Shown: positions 49,790 through 59,539 of the stretch, piece after piece
Position numbering within the stretch: position 1 is the stretch's first letter
How the letters are laid out: the number at the start of each line of letters is the position of its first letter
From: Blastomyces gilchristii SLH14081
Lineage: Eukaryota > Ascomycota > Eurotiomycetes > Onygenales > Ajellomycetaceae
Direction: 5' to 3'
Assembly: GCF_000003855.2 (NCBI RefSeq)
Contig: NW_003101676.1
Location: 949,531-1,013,530, forward strand
Length of the DNA stretch: 64,000 bases
Notes under the pieces: generated by a model
Seen by the model: the letters and a program-made list of their open reading frames with translations, nothing else
Databases searched by the model: none
What the model was told of the DNA's origin: nothing
Program-made: the position numbers and the translations under genes

Positions 49790-51174
49790 TCTCAGTTATA
49801 CTGAAGTATTTAGCTCAGAAATAATTGAGATATAAAGAGAGAGCTTATCTACTCAGATTAACTTCTGTTATAAATTTATAATATTCACATTATCTTAATT
49901 ACTCAGATTTTACAGATACTCAGAGACTTATCTCTTATTAATAATAAGATTACAGAAATATGTCACAGTGTGAGAATTATTAATAGAGAATCTAGACATA
50001 TTTATATATATCTGATCAGAGATTATATAGATAGAAATATAGTAGTCATAGATCTGTGAGACTGTAGAAGATACTGATAATACTAAGAGCTTTATAAGAA
50101 CTGTTAGCTAGAGTCTGTAAGAAATTACTTATAAGAAGACTTACAGTAAAGAATAAGACTATACTGCTTAAAGTCAGAGACTGATCTGAGAAAGATATGA
50201 AATTGATTACTAATCTAAAGATTGAATACAGTGACAGAGTTGAAGAGAATGAAGATACTGTTATAAACAGTAATACTTCTGCTTTATCAGCTGATAAAAT
50301 GTAATTAAAGAAGTTATGAAAATACTCATAAGAAGCTTAGAAGTGATCAGACATTATTTATAAAGATATTAAAATTAAAAAAATTTTTATTCTTAAGAAG
50401 TTCTTGAATTAATATATAGATATTATCAGAAATACTCTCTCTCTATTATCTAAGTGAAAACACTTTATAGATGAATGAGAATACTCATAGTTTATAAGAA
50501 TAAGAGCTGTTATAAAAAAAGAGAAAAGAAGATAAGATTCTACAGACAGATCTGAAATATTTATACTACTTTAAAGAGATTTACTTACACTGTAAGTAAT
50601 CTTATAGAACAGTTAAATTACTCTAATAAATAAAGAGTAATTATGAATTACAGATCTGAATCTTTCTATATAATTATAAAAAGTGATTACAGACTATAAA
50701 TATTCTAATTCTATAATTCTACAGAGTTAATAAAAGAATGAAAAATTTCTCACAATTCTACAGTGTTAAAGAATAATGATTTATAAGAATAAATAAAAAA
50801 TCAACTTATAAATACTTCTTTTTAATAGAGATAATCTTATAGAGAGTAATTTATCTGTGAGATAAATCTGTGTAATAATTATATAAGAATCTTATAAAAA
50901 TAATTAAGAGTTAACTGAAACTCTTCTATATAAAAGATATAAGATGAATCTGTATAGTAGTTAGAGAAGAATCTATAGATTATAAAGAATCTCATAGAAT
51001 AAGAAACTAAATAACAGACTCTTTTCTTTTTATAGTAATAAGAAATTTTTTCTTACTAAGATTTTTTTTATAGATATGAAGAATTTTTAGTGAGTATTAC
51101 TGCAGTGCTGAGCTGATTCTATAAAGTCACTCAGTGAAAGACTTCACAGATGAAGTCTTAGAGAGAAGAGAGTA

Positions 51175-51432
51175 TATAAGAAATTCTACTTCTTACAGAT
51201 TCTTTATCTCTATTTCTGTCTCTTATATAATTAATAGAGTTAGCAGCTCTTGACTACATACAACTATATAGACTGAAGTTCATGAATACTATTCATAACT
51301 CAGCTTGAATACTATTATACATTTAATTTCTATATTTTATCTTTCTACTATGAATACTTCTAGTAGTTAACAGTACATATCATGCCAAGCTGCAAACATC
51401 TGAATAATCGCCTGTGAGTACTTATTCTTACA
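51175..51432 (+). repeat. Gypsy D 3' LTR
   Basis: 258 bases, uninterrupted, followed by the CAGAT duplication. The copia integrase resumes directly after it. Confidence 0.88.
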
Positions 51433-53919
51433 CAGATGTAGTAATCTCATATATAATCTCTTTTCACTGACAGTAGATCTTTAATTCATCACTTTTAAAT
51501 TCATCTCTATCATCTCAGTGTAAAGTCTCAATTCAATATTAAGTAGTAACCTTAATTTCATCAATAAAGATTATTAAATACACAGTGATCTCACTTTTTA
51601 ATATCATAAGAATAATTCATCTGTAGTATATAACATTATCTGTAATACTCATTCAATAATTAACTCTCTTATAAGTAGAGAGATTGATTTTATTATATAG
51701 TGTACAGTTATCATCTGCAAGATTCATGAAGAATCTTATTACAGATTTAATAGTTCTTATTATTAATATGAATATTGAACATGTCATTTTTACCTGTACA
51801 CAGGTCTTATAGAATAGCAAAGCTCTGCTACTCTTAATTCTCATTCTCAGTTGTGAATCTGCTACTAATTTAGTGATATTTACAGAATTAAGATAATCAA
51901 GCTTTTGATATCATTGTAATATTATGTGTTCAATAATCTTAATATTCTTATTAAACAATGCTAGCAGAGAATCTTTTTTCTCTGCAGACTATAGAATTTT
52001 TACAGATTCAAATTCATTATTTAACATTGCAAATCAAATCAAGTCTCTAGTCATTGATTATTTTTTCAGAATGTAGATGTTCTTATCACTTAATTTAACA
52101 GTAAAACTCAATATCTTGTCAGAAGAGATTAGCAAGATTGAATGAGTATTCTCATAGATCAGTTACTTATATGTATAACTCTAATATACAAGCTTTTCAA
52201 AACTCATAAGATTAATCTTCAGCTTGAAAACATAGCAGACATCTTACAGCAGCAGATTCACTTCTTTAACTAGTATATTTATCTTCTCTATAGCTGTTGC
52301 AGAAGCTGTCAATCTATCAGTCATCTTTAATATAATATTAATCTTCTACAGTACTATCAATATGAGATTCTTGTAAGATATAGTATAAGTACTGAATTCA
52401 GAGTCTAGAACTCAGATATCTTTATCAGTTTAATCAGTAGAATAGACTGTTTCTGTTGTATGAAATACTTACTTAATAATATTATAAACTGACACTGAGT
52501 CTGTTTCATTCTTATTCTTATTCTTATCATAATTAGTAGAGTGTTTTTCAGAAAATTTCAATCAGTAATCTGTTTAAATATGATCAATCTTCTGATAATG
52601 ATAATATATTTTAATAGTATTATTACTCTTTCTATTCAGCTTAATAAAATCTTTATTCTTATTCTCAGAGATCTTCTTCTTCTTCTTATTCTTTTTATTC
52701 TTTCTATTGAAATCTTGAGTATTATTTACAGAGATCTTTTCATCAGAGATGAGAGATTTATCAGTAGCTAATAATTATAGAAGAATATCTTAATATAATT
52801 TCATGAAATTATCTTTAAGTATTCTAGCATTCTTATTCTTCTCTATTATATTCATTTAATTCTTTATAAAAGATGATTAATCTTTACTAATCTCTGTAAG
52901 AAGTCTGTTGAAAAACATGAAATCTTCAATATTATATCTCAATCAGATATAATTAGTTCTAATTATGATTAAATATTCAATAAATGTATAATCAGAACTC
53001 TTTGATTTTAATATTATCTTAATCAATTCTTAAAACAGATAAGTTCTGTGAATAGCAAGTCTCTCAGTAAAATTATTCTCTATGACAGATTATAGAGAAT
53101 AAGTAGATAGTTGAAACTTCTTAAGTATAATAAAGTGAGATTTAATCTGTAAGATAATTGCAGATTATATATAGTTATACAGCTAGATATTTCATTCTGA
53201 TTAAAAATATTATATATTTATACTGATATTCTCATCAGAATTAATCTGCTTATTATTATGAATATCATTCATTTCAGATTATCTTACTATGAGTAGAATC
53301 TCTTTCTTTTATATAGAGTAATTTACAGAGTCAGTAAGTATAACAGACTTCTGTATAAATCTTACTTAATCTCTGAATTTATTAAGAATCTTTATTAATA
53401 CAGATATTCTACTCTTTCATTGAAGATAGTTTATTAAATTTATACTAAGCTCTTTATTCTTATCTCTGTCTGTTTTTATTCACTCAACTTTATACTGAAG
53501 TCTTGCAATTTCTAGTCTTATATAAGTCTTCTCACTCATAGAATTATTGTCATTTTAGTCACTTAAATTCTCTGTATTATCTGATATCTCACTGATATCT
53601 TCAATCAAATCTTTATATTCATTATTAAACTTATCAGATTATTCTTTTATAATTATATTATTTAGTTTAAAAGTCTCTGATACAGTCACTTTTCAGTTCA
53701 TTACAGATATTAATAAGCTTACATTCAATTCTTCTTATACTTCAGATATTTACAGATTTCTTCTTCTACATATTAGCATATAATTCTTCATTAAGTCAGG
53801 CTTTTCACCTGATCTCAGATTCATCATAAGTTCAATTAATTAATAAATCATCTAGGCATGTATAATAATACATGGAGATGTCAATTTGCGTGTTATTTTA
53901 CAGCTTTTCATTGCATAGA

Positions 53920-53932
53920 GGGCTTCATAATC
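53920..53932 (-). promoter_or_regulatory. Copia primer-binding site
   Basis: GATTATGAAGCCC on the minus strand directly follows the 5' LTR. It resembles the complement of the initiator-Met tRNA anticodon arm (GGTTATGAGCCC), with one G-to-A-type change and one extra A. Copia elements are known to prime with such a half-tRNA. Confidence 0.6.
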
Positions 53933-54043
53933 TCTTGGAGAATAATGTTGTTATGTTGTATTGTTATCTAACTACGCGAGTTACAAACTAAATGAATAGG
54001 TTGGGGTGGCACGTGACTAGGGTAGGTGTAGTAATCACCAACA
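53933..54043 (-). repeat. Copia 5' LTR
   Basis: 111 bases matching 5537-5647. The three differences are all G-to-A or C-to-T in this copy. Confidence 0.88.
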
Positions 54044-54048
54044 TTTAT
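54044..54048. repeat. Copia target-site duplication, right copy (TTTAT)
   Basis: TTTAT directly outside the right LTR, pairing with 5532-5536. Sequence of ordinary composition resumes after it. Confidence 0.8.
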
Positions 54049-55966
54049 CTGGAGAGAGTGGAGGAGCTGGACAGGGCTTAGTCAGCATGCCAGCTGCTGG
54101 TTGAATAAAATAGTTTATTTGTGATTAAACAGACAGTAGAACACTTACCAAAACTCCTTCTCACCAAAGAATTAAATATAGTGCAACACTTTGAAAACAT
54201 GAGTTCTAGTGTATAAAAGGTAAATTACTGGATCACAAACTCTGGCGCAGTATTGCATATCAAAGCAGCAGCAATCCAACCAGCCAGTTTGTCGGGAAGT
54301 AGATTTGGGGTAATTGCCAGGCATATCCAATAGTCCAGAGCAGGAAATCAAGGTTACCCTCTCCAATATATGATTGCTAAAGCTGTACAGCTAAATCCTT
54401 GCTTGCAACCCTCTTGAAGGTTTATATCATGAAAATGAGAAGTGTTCACGCATCCTTGACGAAGCCCTTCTACATGGCAATGGGATTAATGACTGTCCTA
54501 ATGATGTGAGATGTGATGAAGCTGAATTAAATCACTAGAAATTGCATCTTTGTACCATCCTTATTTATACCTTTTCAGGCTATTTTGGCGTTTCGCTTCT
54601 TCAGTTGTAAATACAATTGCCCCTCGAGGCAACTACGAGGTAAATTAAGGTAGGTTTGGTCCGTGGGTAGTCGACGCGTCAGGCGTTTCGTCATCTGGAC
54701 CGCCGTCAGTTTAAGTTAAGCTTAAAACTGACCCATCTGCCTAGTCCCGTTTAGACAACTCCTTTCTGATTTCATCAGCGTTATACGGAGTACATCCTTC
54801 CGATTTACACTCGAACCGCCCACAGGCCTAGTTGCCACCATATTTCATAGGGTTGGCATGCTGTGGATAGTCTGTATATGAATTTTTTCAATAGCAAAAG
54901 ATTTATTGATTTGACAGCAACATGAATTTTTCTGTAAAATGATGTTCTTGAAGCAGTATGACAGCAAAGAGACATGGTTTCTGATGTATGAAGCAGATTT
55001 GGAATATGATCTCATTCAGCTCAGAAGCAAGCTTAAAATTTGTGACAATCTACAAATTCAAGCTCAATAACTTTAAAATGTAAGCTATGTAATCCGTAGT
55101 GAGATGCTTATATCATTGACAGCTTCTCAGCAGTGAAGTGAAGATGCTCAAAAGAAGATGTGAAAATGTGCATACTCCTGTTTAGTGAGAATTGCTTCCC
55201 TCGATTAAGCTATAAAGCCATGTTCATGATTATGTGGGTATCAATAAGTGACTGTGTGATGAATGAGGCATCATAGATCACAAACAAACAATGGGGCTAT
55301 CAACCCAATTAGTGTTGTGAGGTTTTTCCCTTGTGAAGCTCTTTGTAGCATGTCTGCTTGCTAGAGAGACATAACCTCCAATACCTTTCAGGACTATGAG
55401 TGGTTTCAGTTACAGTGGGAGTCGCATATGTGCTCGATCTGAGTAAGTTATGGCCTCACCATACAAGCTGATTTCTTTTAACTAGAATATCCACTTTCCG
55501 TCTCCATTTTCCGTTGACCCAGAGAGTGGAGTTCCTACTCTTATTACATAGTGATAAACCGGTGGCGGAGCGAAACATCGCTTTGTAAGTGTTGCTCCGC
55601 TTCACGGTGTTTTCAAATGCCCGCAAAAAATGAAGGAATTCTTGCCGCGCCCAGAGCATATGGGTCTTCGAATATGTCGGGTTTAAACCCTAATGGGACG
55701 GCCTAACAAATTTCGAAGGGGTGGAGATGCCGAGTCGTCCGACTGAATGCTTGGAGAGCTAATTCTATGGGATTATTGAATGTAGCTTGATATATTAATG
55801 TAACATAAACTATTTATGAAGACATTAACCCCCAAAAAATTTTTCCTTAGTATTCCTGGAGGCTAAGTTACATAAAGCAAGGTGGCCCCTTTTTTGCCAG
55901 CAGATCATTCTCAAACGCCATACCCTGTTACTCAATTCACTTCATTTAAGTGGTCGTTCTACCCGT
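54049..55966. other. Intergenic region without a recognised gene
   Basis: Mixed composition. 54860-55150 is AT-rich with few CpG or CpC steps, like the island, and may be a decayed repeat outside the copia. An inverted repeat lies at 54705-54732. A 67-codon minus-strand frame at 55456-55659 (MLWARQEFLHFLRAFENTVK...) has protein-like composition, but I recognise no family and see no supporting exons. Confidence 0.5.
54705..54732. repeat. Inverted repeat
   Basis: Arms GTCAGTTTAAG and CTTAAAACTGAC separated by TTAAG, able to form a hairpin. It lies among GC-normal sequence with several further short repeats. It could be the end of a small DNA element; no target duplication was found. Confidence 0.6.
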
Positions 55967-57380
55967 CTAAACTACGTTCTCAAACGAAACGTTCGGGTCG
56001 TCCTCGTCCATATCAGTACCAACCCCTGAAGCAGTAGGTTCTCCCTCGGAATCGAAGTTGTAACCTGCTGTAGGCGGGAGCTCCTCCTTGGCATCTTTGT
56101 AGGCCAAGGCATCGGCGTAGTTACTCTCCCTGGCCTCTGGCTTAAGCTCCCATGTCATTGCAAAATCTCCGCTTTTGACAAGATGGGCCACCATTTCCAA
56201 GGTTTGTTTAAGGTAAGCCTCAGGCTGCCTGAGTTCTGCTTTGAGAGATTTAAACGGCCAGTACTTGTGTCGTCGGAAACAGCCATAGATAAGATCCAGA
56301 AGCTCGTTTTGGGGCATACGGGCCGTTTTGTTCTCTTGAGCGCGAGCCTTGGGAGGCTTTGCAACTTGCTAATCGAAGGGTTAGGAAAGGATAAGACCAA
56401 GGTGAATAGTTTGCTTGAAAGGGAGAAATGCGATGTGACTTACAATGAAAGTAGATTTATCGGCAGCTGCAACAGTCTTAGGTTTCAGCATCTCACCACT
56501 AACTTTACCAATATATATTGTTTCGCGTTTGGGTTTAAGAACGTCAAGTGCCCTAGCTTCAGCCATCCTCTGATACTCTTCATTTTCTACAGGAAGGCAG
56601 TTAAATTCGTCACGGACGCTACCGACGATGGCCGTTTGTTCTATATACCGGGTTAGAAAGATGGGTTAAACGTCTCATATCTAACTAACAGCGCCAGAAA
56701 TAGATAAACTTACTTGGGATGGTTTTCCGAGTGTATGGCTCCCATTTTTTGCGATTGGTTCGTTTTCTAGAATCGCGTTTTGTCTGCTCATATAGATATG
56801 ATCTTCCATGGGGCTGAGCCTCATTAAACAGTATATTGGTCCTATCCCGATATCCCGGTAGTTCTTTTTCGGTGAAGATGAATGTGTTCTGCACCGCAAA
56901 GGCCGATTTATCAGGGTTAACATTTTGTCGTCGCAGGTTGTAATCTTTCGGAACGCCTTTCATTTGAGGTGTATCATTAAGCCGCATGCTAACCTGTTAG
57001 AGCGGGATAAGTTAACACTTTTCATTCTTCTTCTTATTCCAAATTTTACTTTTGTAGTTGATTTTAGGGGATGAGACTGAGCTCGAAGCGCATACACGTT
57101 TGATGTCCGTAGGGCCGCCCTCCACCCTAATGGTCCCAATTTGCACTTCCTCATCATCTTCGAGCCTTGACCAATTCTCCCAAAGCATTTTCGGTATACG
57201 AGTCAACCAAACATCTTGCATTGAATTAGAAAAATCCAAATCCCCCGTGTCTTCGTAAATATCATCGTCAGATACTGCACCCGCGGGTTCAGGTCGAGCA
57301 TCGGGGTCTGCCTTGATCATAGGGATCGGGCTTGGCTCTAGCTTAACTCGCTGCCCTCCAAGGCCGGGTCCTGAAGCCAT
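55967..57380 (-). CDS. tfg2: Transcription initiation factor IIF, beta subunit
   Basis: TFIIF beta (Tfg2/RAP30) binds RNA polymerase II with the alpha subunit and brings it to the promoter. Four exons: 57380-57096, 56993-56714, 56640-56444 and 56368-55967, with introns of 102, 73 and 75 bases. All phases agree, giving 387 residues. N-terminus: acidic linker, then DVWLTRIPKMLWENW (the TFIIF beta dimerisation start). Middle: IPKQTAIVGSVRDEFNCLPVENEEY, the hallmark of the family. C-terminus: winged helix ARMPQNELLDLIYGCFRRHKYWPFKSLKAEL, LKQTLEMVAHLVKSGDFAMTWELKPEA, with an acidic tail. Splicing is needed to reach the IPKQTA motif, which supports intron 2. It is divergent from the CCCH gene; their start codons are 483 bases apart. 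Confidence 0.95.
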
Positions 57381-57863
57381 GTGAAGGGTATATCTAGCGA
57401 GGAGTGCCTAATTTTGGTTCACGCGGAGCACCAAAATGGCAATGCGACAGCTTGTCCTCGCAGTGGCGGCGCGGTTAGCCTTCAGACGTTGCCGTATTTG
57501 CGTAGGGTTTATTAATATCTCCGTAGGTATATTCAAGTTTTGTGACCTATTTGCTCCGTGAAGTTTTCAGCGGTCGAAGCCGGTCGGTTAAATGAGCTGA
57601 ATGATTTTGAGTTAATATAACGAGGAAGACAAGAGCAAGTGATGCTGCCGAGTGACGAAATAGCATCCATGGATAATCCAAGGGATCCCTGAACAACATC
57701 ACGTGATTTACTGGAGCCAGCAGGTGCCATCGTCATATTAGGCAAGGGGAAACTCGTTCAACTTTGCTTTAAATTCACTTCGCGTCAACATCCACTTTTC
57801 TTTTTAACAGCACGGTGTATCTGAATCTACGAATATTGCGGCGACATTAGAGTCAACTTTGCC
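57381..57863. promoter_or_regulatory. Shared divergent promoter region of tfg2 and the CCCH gene
   Basis: 483 bases between two start codons on opposite strands, of ordinary GC content. A 70-codon minus-strand frame (57533-57745) shows no family resemblance. I infer a bidirectional promoter; no specific factor site is assigned. Confidence 0.5.
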
Positions 57864-59539
57864 ATGACAGAAGATCAAGATCTCTTGGCTAAAATTGGGC
57901 AGCTTGCCGGTAAGTGTTGCGTTCAAGTAGTCTCTTGATATTGGCTTCTGTTAATGAACATACGCTTCTCTACAGGGCAAATCAACCAGCATAAAAATCA
58001 GGCTACATCCTCAACACATCCATCCCGTGGTGGATATCATACATCTTACAGCTCGCACCACCCGCGACATCACGCGGGATGGGCTCCCTACCGTGGACGA
58101 GGTAGATATCCGGGCCCGAGACGGCATGCAGTTCCTCATCGAAATCGAACCCTTGTACTCAGCAACCAGTCTACGCCGCCGGAAAATGCGAGCGGCATCC
58201 CATCTGGCAACACGTCAACTGATGACATGAATGAAGGCGAATCTGGAAGCCAAAATGGATGGGTTGCCAAAAGGGACCGCCACATGCAACTAATAAATTC
58301 CGCAATATATGATAAAGAAGCTCAAGCCAGAACCAAAGCTATCGAGGAGAGCCGCAAGCTCAAAGCCCAGAAAAAGGCACAGCGAGAAGAAGCCAAGGTT
58401 TTAAGACATGTACAGGGCGTTGGCGGATACCATCCCGTCGCCACTCCAGTCGTTGGACAACGAGCAGCGTCCTACCAAATCACCATACAAGGCATACCGT
58501 TCCAAGTTGTGCAAGGCGGGAGCAAATTAATTCGGCTACCTAGTGAGACCAATACCCCTATAGATAGAAAGTTTGGAACCGACTTACCCTTCCTAGATGA
58601 ACCGTCGGCTGCGAACGTTACTCCTAAGAAGGTGAACATTGGTGGGGTAAACTTTGTGAGAAGCAAGAAAGGAAACCTGCATCGTTTAGGATCGGTGGTT
58701 TCAAGAAAGTATGTACCTGGTCGGCGGAATTTCTCTGATACAATTCTCCTCGGCGGCGCCGTTAACATTTATTAATCGACAGAAAAACTGGAGCTGTGAA
58801 GAAAAAGAATGAACTCTGCAAAAGATTTACTTCGACGGGTACCCGACTCTCCCTCCGAAATACTTCACCACACCCACCATGATAATACTGATTGAGCATA
58901 TGGGTTTAGATGGGGGAAGTGTGGTTTTTGGCATGCTGACTGGCGTATCCTTTTCTAGGTTCCTGCTTCAAAGGTCCGAATTGCACCTATATCCACGACC
59001 CGCATAAAGTTGCCATATGCAAAGAGTTCCTTCAGACAGGCAAATGTGTAGCTGGTTTGGCATGTGACCTCTCACATGAACCAAGCGCGGAAAGATCTCC
59101 CTCATGTTTGCATTTCCTTCGTGGGCGCTGCTCCAATCCATCATGCCGATATGCACACGTTCGAGTTAACCCAGGCGCACCTGTGTGTCGCGATTTCGCG
59201 ATTTTGGGCTACTGTAGCAACGGAGAGACCTGTGACCAGCGACACGCCCACGAATGCCCTGACTATGCTAACACGGGGAATTGCGGCAACCGGAAGTGCC
59301 AGCTCCCTCACGTGGATCGGGCAGGCCAAATCCGCAAAATTGCAGCTAACAAGCCAGAAGCTACTGATGATGGAGACAGAACCGACGACGAAGATATCTC
59401 TAGCGATGAAGGAGCTTACGATGAAATTGATTCGGATGATGTTGACTCCGATGATCTTGACGATGACCCCGTCATTATCACCGAGGGAATCGACACAGGT
59501 GAAATTTCGCAGCAACAAGATTTCGTCCGTTTTTCCTAA
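57864..59539 (+). CDS. Five-finger CCCH zinc-finger protein (ZC3H3/Red5-like)
   Basis: Likely an RNA-binding nuclear protein of the ZC3H3 (human)/Red5 (fission yeast) type, a family linked to poly(A) RNA metabolism and export. Four exons: 57864-57909, 57976-58708, 58783-58838 and 58959-59539. Introns of 66, 74 and 120 bases give one frame of 471 residues. It starts MTEDQDLLAKIGQLAGQIN. The N-terminal half is basic and low complexity, with a helical KAIEESRKLKAQKKAQREEAK stretch. Five fingers follow in tandem: CKRFTSTGSCFKGPNCTYIH (spanning intron 3), CKEFLQTGKCVAGLACDLSH, CLHFLRGRCSNPSCRYAH, CRDFAILGYCSNGETCDQRH and CPDYANTGNCGNRKCQLPH. The tail is strongly acidic (Asp/Glu/Ser repeats). Reading exon 2 through without splicing stops at 58775 and loses all fingers; the spliced form restores finger 1 exactly, so I trust it. 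The ZC3H3/Red5 label rests on finger number and spacing. Confidence 0.88.

Larger units (their letters stand above)
29011..51432 (+). mobile_element. Ty3/gypsy chromovirus copy D, host of three insertions
   Basis: Plus-strand copy with CAGAT on both sides (29006-29010, 51433-51437). Its 5' LTR is split (29011-29123 and 36377-36521, together 258 bases) and its 3' LTR is 51175-51432 (258 bases). Removing C, E and the 505-bp element with their duplications leaves about 7255 bases, as in copy A. Plus-strand order: gag (about 36.6-38.05 kb, knuckle near 37.6 kb), RT (38.45-38.96 kb), RNase H (about 39.1-39.3 kb), integrase (about 40.1-40.6 kb), chromodomain-like (about 41.2-41.4 kb). It is the most AT-rich copy along with A. 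Confidence 0.9.
5537..54043 (-). mobile_element. Ty1/copia retrotransposon expanded by nested insertions
   Basis: The outermost element of the island. Two 111-bp direct repeats (5537-5647 and 53933-54043) differ at three positions and are flanked outside by the same 5 bases, TTTAT (5532-5536 and 54044-54048). The element reads on the minus strand, starting TGTTGGTGATTAC. Next to the right LTR is a primer-binding-like site, and next to the left LTR an AAGGGGGGG polypurine tract. Its own sequence survives in five pieces: 51438-54043, 27993-29010, 19220-19730, 11019-11957 and 5537-5656. These sum to about 5.2 kb, the normal size of a copia element. Domain order is Gag zinc knuckle, protease, integrase, reverse transcriptase, RNase H, which is the copia order (integrase before RT). 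The coding region is dead through many transitions and stops. Confidence 0.9.
51438..54043 (-). pseudogene. Copia segment: 5' LTR, gag, protease, integrase core
   Basis: The minus strand from the right: LTR, primer-binding site, a decayed gag, a zinc knuckle remnant YYHYQKIDHIKTDYW (about 52605-52555, both knuckle Cys of the first pair changed to Tyr), a protease motif DKDI*VLDSEFSTYT (about 52440-52380, Trp to stop), and an integrase core with NLADDNCTLYNK, YWMSITDNVIYYRW and DEFKSDELKIYC, ending in EITTS at the D target site. This is copia order. Confidence 0.82.

Noticed and set aside
5657..53932. The AT-rich island as a centromere
   Set aside because: AT-rich decayed transposon clusters can be centromeric in fungi, but here every part is explained by nested elements in one copia between two genes 50 kb apart. 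Nothing in the sequence indicates centromere identity; CENP-A ChIP would be needed.
57954..58775. The CCCH gene as a single-exon protein ending at 58775
   Set aside because: Read-through into the intron loses all five zinc fingers. Splicing at 58709-58782 and 58839-58958 rebuilds finger 1 in frame.
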